From Pseudomonadota bacterium (lineage in GTDB: Bacteria > Myxococcota > Myxococcia > Myxococcales > Myxococcaceae), in NCBI GenBank assembly GCA_023424585.1, contig JAFADT010000526.1, positions 1 to 15,818 of the forward strand: a DNA stretch of 15,818 nucleotides, written 5' to 3'. Shown here in pieces: positions 1-8,486 of this stretch (its first letter is position 1; each line of letters begins with the position of its first letter). The translations under genes were made by a program, and so were the position numbers. A model generated the notes under the pieces. The model made no database searches and had not been told where the DNA came from. It saw only the letters and a list, made by a program, of their open reading frames with translations.

Positions 1-70
1 GACCCCGGTTGGATCCGGCTTTCCGGGAGTTGGCATCTGGCTCCGCCCAAGAGCAGGGCAGGGGGGCTTG

Positions 71-103
71 ATTCGGGGCCGCCGACGGGGCGTCATTCGG
101 GGC
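71..103 (+). repeat. Pair of 9-bp direct repeats upstream of the HAD gene
   Basis: ATTCGGGGC occurs at 71-79 and again at 95-103, a 24-bp period, about 55 to 85 bp before the HAD start. It could be a tandem operator or chance in GC-rich DNA. I see no convincing -35/-10 pair in 1-155 and no other gene there. Confidence 0.25.
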
Positions 104-155
104 TTTCGTTCACGGTCGCGCTTTCCAGCGGCCGGGCTGCCGCAAGGACATCTGG

Positions 156-1004
156 ATGGGAATCGCGTGCGTGGTGCTGGACTTCGATGGGACCTTCACG
201 GACGTGCTGGCGGAGGGCGAGCCCTTCCAGCGGCACTTCCAGGACGCGCTGTACCGGGTGCTGGGGCAGGACGCGTCCCAGGCGTGGGCGGAGGAGGTCG
301 CCGCGCTGAATGAGGGCGTGGACCAGTACGGCTGGGAGGTGGGGGGGCGCATCGTCGCGCCGGCCACCGCGGATCCGTACCTGACGGCCACCTGCACCGC
401 GCACCGGCTGCTCAAGCGCTTCGGCAAGGGCGACGACGAGGCCGTGCGCACGGACACGGTGCAGACGCTGTACCGGGACGCGTACCGGCACTCGGCCACG
501 GCCTTCAAGGCGGAGGCAAAGGAGGTGCTGGAGGCGCTGCTCGAGACGGGCCTGCCCGTGTCGGTGGTGACGAACGCGCACACGGAGCTGGTGGAGGCGA
601 AGCTGGACAGGCTGGCCCCCAAGGGCCGCGAGCGGCTGAAGGTCTTCGGCGACGCGCGCAAGTTCCAACTGGAGGAAGCGGAGCCGAAGGACGCGCGGTT
701 CGACGCGCTGCCGGAGGCGCTCCACCTGGACGGCGTGCTGGGCCGGCCGGTGTACCTGCGGCGCGGGCGCTACTTCTCCGCGCTCAAGCGCATCTGGGAC
801 GCCACGCACACGGGCCCGGAGTCCACGCTCGTCGCGGGCGACATCTTCGAGCTGGACCTAGCCATGCCCGCCGCGCTGGGCGCGCACGTGCAGTTGGTGG
901 AGCGCGCCAACGTGATGCCCTACGAGCGCGCCGCCGTGCAGCGGCTGGGCGCGCGGGGCAGCGCGGACAAGAGCCTGCGCGCCATCCTGCCCCGGCTGCG
1001 CTGA
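156..1004 (+). CDS. HAD-superfamily hydrolase (subfamily IA-like)
   Basis: This is a 282-residue cytoplasmic protein of the haloacid dehalogenase superfamily, most likely a phosphatase of unknown substrate. Motif I is LDFDGT (nucleophile D9, acid/base D11). Motif II is SVVTN with T139. A plausible motif III lysine is K211 in YFSALK. Motif IV is AGDIFELDLAMP (D229, D234), so the full catalytic set appears intact. The long insert between motifs I and II (about residues 15-125) fits a C1 helical cap. The ATG at 156 has AAGGA at 144-148 with 7-nt spacing, which fixes the start. It stands alone, converging on atpA across a shared hairpin terminator. The family is large and the substrate cannot be told from sequence; phosphoglycolate-phosphatase-like enzymes are one possibility. 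Confidence 0.88.
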   Translation: MGIACVVLDFDGTFTDVLAEGEPFQRHFQDALYRVLGQDASQAWAEEVAALNEGVDQYGWEVGGRIVAPATADPYLTATCTAHRLLKRFGKGDDEAVRTDTVQTLYRDAYRHSATAFKAEAKEVLEALLETGLPVSVVTNAHTELVEAKLDRLAPKGRERLKVFGDARKFQLEEAEPKDARFDALPEALHLDGVLGRPVYLRRGRYFSALKRIWDATHTGPESTLVAGDIFELDLAMPAALGAHVQLVERANVMPYERAAVQRLGARGSADKSLRAILPRLR

Positions 1005-1032
1005 CGCCGGGCCTCCCCCACGCGGGCCAACG

Positions 1033-1069
1033 AAAAGCCCCGCCTCCCGGGTGAAGGGAGGACGGGGCT
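1033..1069 (-). terminator. Rho-independent terminator of atpA (between convergent genes)
   Basis: The arms 1036-1048 and 1056-1069 pair AGCCCCG-CCTCCC with GGGAGG-A-CGGGGCT: 13 base pairs with one bulged A (1062) and a 7-nt loop. Read on the minus strand the stem is followed by TTTT (complement of 1033-1036), so it suits atpA best. It may also block readthrough from the HAD gene. Confidence 0.8.
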
Positions 1070-1099
1070 GTCGCTGCGGCACCGCGCGTGGGGCGCGGC

Positions 1100-2647
<1,548 letters not shown>

Positions 2648-2727
2648 GGGGGTCTTGCGTCCTTGCGGAGGGGGCGGCCCGAAGGAACGGGGTTGGCCGC
2701 CACGAAGCTTGATGTACCGGGTGGCCC

Positions 2728-2755
2728 CCTATCACGGCCACCGGGACTCTCGCAA
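2728..2755 (-). promoter_or_regulatory. Candidate sigma70-type promoter for atpA
   Basis: On the minus strand TTGCGA (2755-2750) and GATAGG (2733-2728) are separated by 16 bp. Each matches its consensus only partly (4/6 and 3/6). The predicted start near 2721 leaves a leader of about 75 nt before the atpA ATG. The 231-bp gap between the kinase-like gene and atpA has no other convincing signal and no gene. Confidence 0.3.
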
Positions 2756-2878
2756 CGCACCACGCGCCAGGGCCTTCCCCCACCCCGGGGCCCCTTTATC
2801 GCGCACGTAAGCCGGTGTCCCGGACGTGAGGGGCCCCGCCCGCCCGCCGCCCCGGCGAGCCCGGCGTCGGGCCCGGCC

Positions 2879-4360
2879 TCACGCGCCGGACGCCGGGGAG
2901 CCGTCCTCGCGGGGCAGCCACACGATGAACCGGGTGCCGTCCGCCGCCCCCGACTCCACGGAGACGCGCCCCCCGTGGGCCAGGGCGATCTGCCGGACGA
3001 TGAAGAGCGACAGCCCCAGCCCGTCGTCGGCGGCGCACCAGGCGCGGTGCTTGAACGGCTCGAAGAGGGTGCCCTGGTGCTCCGGCGGCACCCGGCACTC
3101 CGGGTCGTGCACCTGCACCGTCACCCCGTCCCAGCGCCCCGTCAGCTGGAGCACCACGGAAGAGGTCACCGGGCCGTGGTGCAGGGCGTTGGCCACCAGC
3201 GAGTCCATCAGCTGGTGGAGCCGCTCGCCGTCCCAGGTGCCCTTCAGGTCCCCGCCCAGGACGAGCCGCACGTCGCGGCCCGGGTGGGACCGCTGCCGGT
3301 CCGCCACCACCCGCTCGGCCAGCGCGCCCAGGTGGACCGGGGCGGGGTGCACGGGCAGGCCGTTGGAGAGCCGGGCGCGGGTGAAGTCCAGCAGCTGGCG
3401 GATCAGCCGCTCCACCCGGCGCACCCCCTGGCCCACCCGCCCTACCTGCTCGGTCAGGTCCTCCGGCATCGCCGGCGCGTGCTGGAGCGCGAGCACCTCG
3501 TGCTGGAGCGTCTGGAGCGGGGCCTTGAAGCCGTCCCCCGCGGCGTCCAGGAACTGGTCGCGGAAGTGCTCCATCCGCGCCAGGCGCTCCTCGGCGGCCT
3601 TGCGGATGCTCACGTCCCACACCGCGCCCATGCGCACCGCGCGGCCCTGGTACGTGGCCGGCCGGCCCATGACCTCCACTGGGATGCGGCGGCCGTCGCG
3701 GTGGAGCACGGCCAGCTCGTAGGGGGCCTCCACGCCGCGCTCCATCACGTCGCGGGCGGGGGCGCGGAACTCCGGCGCCACGCACTCCAGGATGTTCCGG
3801 CCGATCAGCTCCGCCGTCTCGTAGTACCCCAGGAGGCGCCCCAGGCCGGGGCTGATGTCCAGGAACTGCCCGCGGTCGTGGAAGAAGTACCCGTCGCAGG
3901 AGATCTCCACGATGGAGCGCATGTGCTCCTCGCTCGCGCGCAGGGCCGCCTCCTCGCGCAGGCGCGCGGAGGTGTCCCGCAGCAGCAGCAGCGCTCCCGC
4001 CGGGCCCGCCGGCATGGCGCTCACGCTCAGGTGGCGCAGCGTGCCCACCTCGCCGAAGCGGCCCGACACCTGCTCCTCCGCCACGCGCTCCCCGGACTGC
4101 GCCCGCGCCAGCAGCAGCGACAGGGGCGGCGCCAGGCCCGGCCACGCCTCCGGCAGGAGGCGCCCCACGCACAGCCCCGCCGGCCGGCCGCACAGCGACG
4201 CCAGCAGGTCGTTCATCCAGACGAGGCGGGAGTCCCCATCCACCAGCGCCACCCCCCAACCCGGCGCGTTGAGCAACGCGCCCAGGAAGGGCAGGGTCTC
4301 CTCGGGAACCCCCGGTGACGGAAGGGCTCCGGGAAGCCGTTGGAACACGGGCTGCGGCAT
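2879..4360 (-). CDS. PAS-PAS sensor histidine-kinase-like protein lacking the phosphoacceptor histidine
   Basis: This is a 493-residue soluble protein with no signal peptide or membrane segment. One PAS-like domain spans about 22-130 and a second about 145-252 (SIVEISCDGYFF, then the PAC end AVWDVSIRKAAEER). A HisKA-like dimerisation helix pair (about 262-332, ending LIRQLLDFTRARLS) and a HATPase_c domain (about 340-485) follow. Where kinases have A-S-H-E-L-R-T-P-L this reads AAGDGFKAPL, so the histidine is D276 (codon GAC, 3535-3533). The N box is kept (N391 in VANALHH), as are the F box (LFEPF) and GLGLSLFIV. The G1 box is degenerate: HDPECRVPPE instead of D-x-G-x-G. I chose the ATG at 4360 because a promoter lies just upstream at 4434-4406; an in-frame GTG at 4480 lies upstream of that promoter. 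It may be a pseudokinase or scaffold. No response regulator is adjacent on this strand. Confidence 0.85.
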   Translation of the reverse strand: MPQPVFQRLPGALPSPGVPEETLPFLGALLNAPGWGVALVDGDSRLVWMNDLLASLCGRPAGLCVGRLLPEAWPGLAPPLSLLLARAQSGERVAEEQVSGRFGEVGTLRHLSVSAMPAGPAGALLLLRDTSARLREEAALRASEEHMRSIVEISCDGYFFHDRGQFLDISPGLGRLLGYYETAELIGRNILECVAPEFRAPARDVMERGVEAPYELAVLHRDGRRIPVEVMGRPATYQGRAVRMGAVWDVSIRKAAEERLARMEHFRDQFLDAAGDGFKAPLQTLQHEVLALQHAPAMPEDLTEQVGRVGQGVRRVERLIRQLLDFTRARLSNGLPVHPAPVHLGALAERVVADRQRSHPGRDVRLVLGGDLKGTWDGERLHQLMDSLVANALHHGPVTSSVVLQLTGRWDGVTVQVHDPECRVPPEHQGTLFEPFKHRAWCAADDGLGLSLFIVRQIALAHGGRVSVESGAADGTRFIVWLPREDGSPASGA

Positions 4361-4376
4361 GGGCGGGTCGTCTCGG

Positions 4377-4398
4377 AAAACGCGGGCTTGTCCGCGTT
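4377..4398 (-). other. Terminator-like hairpin in the kinase leader
   Basis: AACGCGG (4379-4385) and CCGCGTT (4392-4398) form a perfect 7-bp inverted repeat with a 6-nt loop. On the minus strand it runs into TTTT at 4380-4377. It begins right at the predicted transcription start of the kinase-like gene and lies about 110 nt after the atpH stop. It could end the atpH transcript, stabilise the 5' end of the kinase mRNA, or act as an operator. Confidence 0.45.
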
Positions 4399-4405
4399 GA
4401 CCAGA

Positions 4406-4434
4406 AGTATACCCATTCCCCGAGCCAGCGGGAA
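4406..4434 (-). promoter_or_regulatory. Candidate sigma70-type promoter for the kinase-like gene
   Basis: On the minus strand TTCCCG (4434-4429) is followed after 17 bp by TATACT (4411-4406), a 5/6 match to the -10 consensus, in a locally AT-richer stretch. Initiation near 4399 would give a leader of about 39 nt before the ATG at 4360. This suggests the gene can be transcribed independently of atpH. Confidence 0.5.
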
Positions 4435-4508
4435 ATACAGGTTTGGCTAGGACTGCGGGGCAGCCCGGACAACCCGGCACGTTGGGCGCACCGGGGGTGG
4501 GGGCGCGG

Positions 4509-5051
4509 CTACTTCAGCTCGCGGCGCAGCTGCTCCAGCTGGGTGCGCAGGGTGCCGTCGTAGAGGGTGCCACCGACCTGGGCGGCCACGCCGCCGAGGA
4601 GGGAGGGATCCACGCGGGTCTCCAGCACGACGTTGCGCTGGGTGAGCTGCTGGAGCGACTGCTGCAGCTGGGTGACGGCGTCCGGGGTGAGCGGCACGGC
4701 GCTGGTGACCTGGCCCCGGACGCGGCCCGCGCGGGCGTCCGCCATGTCGCGGTAGAGCCGGGCGATGTCCGGCAGGTAGCCCAGGCGGTTGCGGTCCACC
4801 AGCAGGCGCAGCGCGTTGGCCAGCGCGGGCTCCGCCGGGGACGGCAGGGTCTGGAGCAGGGCCTCCACCACGCGGCTGCGCTGGGCGCGGCTGTAGGCGG
4901 GGTTGAGCAGCACGTCCGACAGCTCGGGGCTCTGGGCCACGACGGCGGCGAAGGCGTTGAGCTGCTCGGCGACGGCGTCGGTGCGGTTGCCTTCCGCTGC
5001 GACGTCGAGGATGGCGCGGGCGTAGCGGCGGGCGATGGAGACGTTCACCAT
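4509..5051 (-). CDS. atpH: F1F0 ATP synthase subunit delta (OSCP)
   Basis: This is the delta subunit, which links the top of the F1 head to the peripheral stalk (b subunits) at the inner membrane. It has 180 residues, normal for the family. The N-terminal helical domain starts VSIARRYARAILDVA (about 4-18) and extends to about 105. The C-terminal domain carries the conserved block LLGGVAAQVGGTLYDGTLRT at 151-170, ending in QLEQLRREL. The ATG at 5051 is chosen because the family match begins at once after it, whereas upstream in-frame sequence is unlike the family and overlaps the divergent Hsp70 gene. No other F0 or F1 gene lies on its upstream side. The next gene on the same strand is the kinase-like gene, 148 bp away, instead of atpA. 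Confidence 0.95.
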   Translation of the reverse strand: MVNVSIARRYARAILDVAAEGNRTDAVAEQLNAFAAVVAQSPELSDVLLNPAYSRAQRSRVVEALLQTLPSPAEPALANALRLLVDRNRLGYLPDIARLYRDMADARAGRVRGQVTSAVPLTPDAVTQLQQSLQQLTQRNVVLETRVDPSLLGGVAAQVGGTLYDGTLRTQLEQLRRELK

Positions 5052-5223
5052 GACGCTGGCGCCCTTAGCATGGGGCGTCCCTGGCGGCAATGGATGCCGG
5101 CGCCCCTTGGGGGTCCGGGGGCGGCGGGCGGCCGGGCGCGTCCGGCGTGTGCGCTGGCGGCGGTCCGAGGGCCCCCCGAGGCAGTCCGGCGCCCGGCAGC
5201 GGACGGCGTGCATGCGACAGGAC

Positions 5224-5252
5224 TTGGCGGAAGCGGCCCTTGCCCGTAGCGT
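5224..5252 (+). promoter_or_regulatory. Candidate promoter for the Hsp70 gene
   Basis: TTGGCG (5224-5229) and TAGCGT (5247-5252) are 17 bp apart, matching 4/6 and 3/6 of the sigma70 consensus. Initiation near 5259 would give an almost leaderless mRNA, which fits the lack of a Shine-Dalgarno sequence before the ATG at 5268. The 216-bp divergent gap with atpH holds no other clear signal and no CIRCE heat-shock operator. Confidence 0.3.
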
Positions 5253-5267
5253 GGCCCCACCCTCGCC

Positions 5268-7094
5268 ATGCAAGAACCTGTCATTGGCATCGACCTGGGC
5301 ACCACCAACAGCGTCGTGGCGACCGTGGAAGACGGGCGTCCGCGGCTCATCCCCTCGCGTGCGGGAGGGCGCCTCACGCCGTCGGTGGTGGGCCTCACCC
5401 GGGCGGGAGACCGCCTGGTGGGGCAGCCCGCCCAGGCCCTGGGGGAGGAGCACCCGGACGCGGTGGTGTGGGCCACCAAGCGCTTCCTGGGGCGCCGCTA
5501 CACGCCGGAGCTGGTGCAGCAGGCGAAGGTGGTGGTGCCGTATCCCCTGGTGGCCGGGCCCACGGGCGACGTGCGCGTGAAGATGTCCGGCCGCGTGATG
5601 CCCGTGACGCAGGTGTCCGCGTTCATCCTGGGCGAGCTGCGCCTGGACGCGCAGGCCCACTTCGGGCGCGACGTGCGCAAGTGCGTCATCACCGTCCCCG
5701 CCAACTTCGACGACAACCAGCGCCAGGCCACGCGGGAGGCGGCGGCCATCGCGGGGCTGGAGGTGGTGCGGCTGGTCAACGAGCCCACCGCGGCGGCGCT
5801 GGCGTACGGCCTGTCGCGCGGCTTCGAGGGCAGCGCGCTGGTGTTCGACCTGGGCGGCGGCACCTTCGACGTGTCCATCCTGGACGTGAAGGCCGGCGTC
5901 TTCGAGGTGAAGGCCACGGGCGGCGACCACGCGCTGGGCGGCGAGGACTTCGATCAGCGCATCGTCCAGTGGCTGCTGGCGCAGGTGGAGGACTCCTTCC
6001 AGGAGGCGGTCTCCCGGGACGCGCAGTCGCTGCGGCGCCTGAAGGTGGCGGCGGAGGCGGCCAAGCGCGAGCTCACCGACCACGAGGAGGCCACCATCTC
6101 CGTGTCCGGCCTGGGGGACCACGCGGCGGGCGTGAAGCGCTTCACGGAGATCAACACCGCGCTCACCCGCGGCTTCTTCGAGACGCTGTCCGAGCCGCTG
6201 TCGCGCCGGTGCCTGGAGGTCTGCCAGAGCGTGATGGCGGAGGCGCGGATGGATCCGCGCTCGGTGGACGTGGTGCTGCTGGTGGGCGGGATGACCCGCG
6301 TGCCGCTGGTGCGCCGGCTGGTGGCGGACTTCTTCGGCCGCGCGCCCTCCACGGACGTGCACCCGGACGAGGCCGTGGCGCTGGGCGCCGCGGTGCAGGC
6401 GGATGAGCTGGTGCGGCAGGCGGGGCAGGCGCTGCTGCTGGACGTGGCCAGCCAGAGCCTGGGCGTGGGCGTGATGGGCGGGCGCGTGAAGCGGCTCATC
6501 CCCAAGAACACGGGCGTGCCCGTGGTGGCGACGGACATCTTCTTCCCGGGCACCTCCGGCCAGGCGGAGGCGCGCATCCCCGTGTACCAGGGGGAGAGCG
6601 AGTTCCAGGACGAGAACCACAAGCTGGGCGAGGTGGTCCTCAAGAACCTGCACGTCGCCAACCGCGGGGAGACGCCGCTGGAGGTCGTCTTCGAGCTGTC
6701 CGGCGAGGGCATCCTCGCGGTGAAGGCCACCGACCTGACCTCCGGAAACATGGAGCTGGTGCGCCTGGAGGCCCGGGCCGGCCTGCCGCAGGCCGAGGCG
6801 GAGAAGCTGGGCCAGGAGCAGTCCCACTACGCCCACGCGCAGGGCGTGGTGGACGCGCGCAAGGCGGAGGAGACCTTCCGCAAGCTGCTGGAGCGCGGGG
6901 AGAAGCTGGCGCGCCTGCTCCAGCAGAGCGCCCGGGAGAACCCCAGCCCGGAGGCCGAGTCGGCCGTGGGCACCGTGCAGCAGCTGCTGGTGGGCGGCAA
7001 GGAGGCGCTGGCCGCCGGGGACGCCGCGCAGTGCGCCCTCATTGCCCGTCAGCTCACGAAGCTGCTGTCCGGCCGCGCCGAGCCCCGGGGCTGA
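5268..7094 (+). CDS. Hsp70/DnaK-family chaperone paralogue
   Basis: This is a 608-residue ATP-dependent cytoplasmic chaperone. Nucleotide-binding domain motifs are all present: phosphate-1 IGIDLGTTNS (6-15), the catalytic lysine K71 in ATKRFLGRR, VPANFDDNQRQATREA (143-158), phosphate-2 DLGGGTFDVSIL (194-205) and the adenosine motif LLVGGMTRVP (337-346). The interdomain linker is LLLDVASQSLGVGVMGG (about 389-405). The substrate-binding beta domain runs to about 510, followed by a helical lid to about 600. The protein ends sooner than E. coli DnaK (638) and lacks the acidic, flexible tail. No dnaJ, grpE or hrcA is adjacent, which argues for a specialised paralogue instead of the housekeeping DnaK. 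Myxococcus xanthus is known to use such paralogues (SglK, Stk) in motility and surface polysaccharide control; whether this is either one cannot be told here. Confidence 0.95.
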   Translation: MQEPVIGIDLGTTNSVVATVEDGRPRLIPSRAGGRLTPSVVGLTRAGDRLVGQPAQALGEEHPDAVVWATKRFLGRRYTPELVQQAKVVVPYPLVAGPTGDVRVKMSGRVMPVTQVSAFILGELRLDAQAHFGRDVRKCVITVPANFDDNQRQATREAAAIAGLEVVRLVNEPTAAALAYGLSRGFEGSALVFDLGGGTFDVSILDVKAGVFEVKATGGDHALGGEDFDQRIVQWLLAQVEDSFQEAVSRDAQSLRRLKVAAEAAKRELTDHEEATISVSGLGDHAAGVKRFTEINTALTRGFFETLSEPLSRRCLEVCQSVMAEARMDPRSVDVVLLVGGMTRVPLVRRLVADFFGRAPSTDVHPDEAVALGAAVQADELVRQAGQALLLDVASQSLGVGVMGGRVKRLIPKNTGVPVVATDIFFPGTSGQAEARIPVYQGESEFQDENHKLGEVVLKNLHVANRGETPLEVVFELSGEGILAVKATDLTSGNMELVRLEARAGLPQAEAEKLGQEQSHYAHAQGVVDARKAEETFRKLLERGEKLARLLQQSARENPSPEAESAVGTVQQLLVGGKEALAAGDAAQCALIARQLTKLLSGRAEPRG

Positions 7095-7159
7095 CGTCCT
7101 GCGCCACGCGGAAGAGGCGTCCACCAGCGCACGTTGTCGCGTCAGGTCCGTGGTGCCTT

Positions 7160-7184
7160 TCCCGGAGTCCGCTTATCTCCGGGA
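7160..7184 (+). repeat. Inverted repeat overlapping the Shine-Dalgarno of the PilZ regulator
   Basis: TCCCGGAG (7160-7167) and CTCCGGGA (7177-7184) are perfect 8-bp arms around a 9-nt loop. The right arm contains most of the GGGAG at 7181-7185 that serves as ribosome binding site for the ATG at 7188 or 7191. It may be an RNA hairpin hiding the site, or a protein-binding palindrome. Confidence 0.55.
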
Positions 7185-7187
7185 GTC

Positions 7188-8360
7188 ATGATGACCCCCG
7201 GTTCTTCTCCGCGCCCGAGAGACTTGGTCTTCGTGGTGGACGACTCGCGGACGGCGCGGGACGTGATGCGGCTGCACCTGTCGCGCATGGGCTGCGACGT
7301 GGTGGGGCTGGAGGGGGCGGACGCGTGCCTGGCGGAGCTGTCGCAGCGGACGCCGGCGCTCATCCTGATGGACCTGCACCTGGAGAAGCTCCAGGGGGAC
7401 GAGGCCTGCCGCCTGGTCAAGGCGCACCCGGCGGGGCGCCACGTGCCCGTGGTGATGTTCACGGCGGCGGACGAGCCGCACGAGGTGATGCACTGCGGGC
7501 GCGCGGGCGCGGACGACTTCCTGCCCAAGCCGGTGAGCCAGGAGGCGCTGGCGGCGAAGGTGGCCGCGGTGCGGCTGTCGCGCGAGCGCGCCTGGACGGG
7601 CCCGCCGCGCGGCAAGGGCGTGCTGCTGGTGGAGGGCGGCCGCTTCCTGCACACCTTCCTGGGCGGGGCGCTGGAGCACGAGGGGCTGCACGTGCTCTAC
7701 GCCAAGGACCTGGACGACGCGGCGGCGCAGGCCGTGGCCCAGGGCGAGCGGCTGGACGGCTTCGTGGTGGACGTGTCCCGGCTGCCGCGAGAGGCCCTGG
7801 CGCTGGCCACGCGCCTGCGGGAGCAGTTCTCGCGCAAGCCGCTGGTGCTGATGTCGCGGGTGGAGGAGGCGCCGGACGTGCTGGCGCGCGCGCAGGAGCT
7901 GTGCGGCGCGCCGCTGCTGCTCAAGCGGCAGCTGGGCGCGGACGAGCTGCTGGCGAAGGTGCTCTCGCGCCTGTCGCCGGGCACGGTCCCCCTGAGGGCC
8001 GCGGAGCGGGTGCCCTTCTTCACCGTGGTGGAGTTCAGCACCCAGGGCGGCCCCACGCTCAGCGGCTTCAGCCATGACGCCAGCCCCCAGGGCCTCTTCG
8101 TGCGCACGCTCACGCCCGCGCGCGAGGGCTCGCGGCTGTCCCTGCGGCTGGTGATGGCCGGCCAGCGCACGCCCTGCGAGGCGCAGGCGGTGGTGGCGTG
8201 GTGCAACCCGCCCGGGATGGGCAGCGCGTTCCGCTCGCAGACGGGCATGGGGCTGCGGCTGGAGGGCATGGACGCGCAGCTCCAGCAGCGCTTCGTGCGC
8301 TTCGTGCCCCAGACCCACGGTTTTCCCCCCGCGGGGGGCGTGCGCGCCTCAGGTTTCTGA
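7188..8360 (+). CDS. REC–pseudoREC–PilZ response regulator
   Basis: This is a 390-residue cytoplasmic regulator. REC1 (about 12-132) has the acidic pair D18/D19, phosphoacceptor D62 in ILMDLHL, T92 and K114 in PKP, so it should be phosphorylated by a histidine kinase. A second REC-like fold (about 144-262) keeps D195 and K246 but has VEGG in place of the acidic pair, so it is probably not phosphorylated. The C-terminal PilZ domain (about 268-373) carries RAAER (R270, R274) and DASPQG (D297, S299, G302), the RxxxR and [D/N]xSxxG cyclic-di-GMP-binding motifs. There is no DNA-binding or enzymatic output, so it probably acts through partner proteins. GGGAG precedes tandem ATGs at 7188 and 7191; an upstream TTG at 7134 is unlikely. 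It follows the Hsp70 gene by 93 bp. No cognate kinase is next to it. Confidence 0.9.
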   Translation: MMTPGSSPRPRDLVFVVDDSRTARDVMRLHLSRMGCDVVGLEGADACLAELSQRTPALILMDLHLEKLQGDEACRLVKAHPAGRHVPVVMFTAADEPHEVMHCGRAGADDFLPKPVSQEALAAKVAAVRLSRERAWTGPPRGKGVLLVEGGRFLHTFLGGALEHEGLHVLYAKDLDDAAAQAVAQGERLDGFVVDVSRLPREALALATRLREQFSRKPLVLMSRVEEAPDVLARAQELCGAPLLLKRQLGADELLAKVLSRLSPGTVPLRAAERVPFFTVVEFSTQGGPTLSGFSHDASPQGLFVRTLTPAREGSRLSLRLVMAGQRTPCEAQAVVAWCNPPGMGSAFRSQTGMGLRLEGMDAQLQQRFVRFVPQTHGFPPAGGVRASGF

Positions 8361-8429
8361 GAGCGGCGTCCCACCCCTCGCGCGCCCCAACCCCCCGCAA
8401 TCACGGACAGTGCGGACGGGATTCCCCCC

Positions 8430-8445
8430 TGGCATGGGCGTGGCA
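8430..8445 (+). promoter_or_regulatory. Candidate sigma54 (-24/-12) promoter for the beta-propeller gene
   Basis: TGGCATG (8430-8436), 4 nt, then TGGCA (8441-8445) places GG and GC exactly 10 nt apart, close to the TGGCACG-N4-TTGCW consensus. Initiation near 8456 would precede the Shine-Dalgarno at 8474-8480 by a sensible distance. Chance matches occur in GC-rich DNA and the -12 element has G where T is usual. Confidence 0.35.
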
Positions 8446-8486
8446 ATGCGCCGAGCCCCGCGAGGCTTTCGAGGGAGGAATCACGC

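Noticed and set aside
5060..5075. TTAGCATGG resembling half of a CIRCE heat-shock operator
   Set aside because: Only six of nine bases match and no inverted second half lies at the required spacing.
4509..7124. Minus-strand frame of 871 codons that would fuse atpH to a long N-terminal extension
   Set aside because: The extension is antisense to the Hsp70 gene with shadow composition. The delta-subunit match begins exactly at the ATG at 5051.
8348..8361. CTCAG/CTGAG hairpin at the end of the PilZ regulator gene
   Set aside because: A 5-bp stem without a following T-run is not convincing as a terminator.
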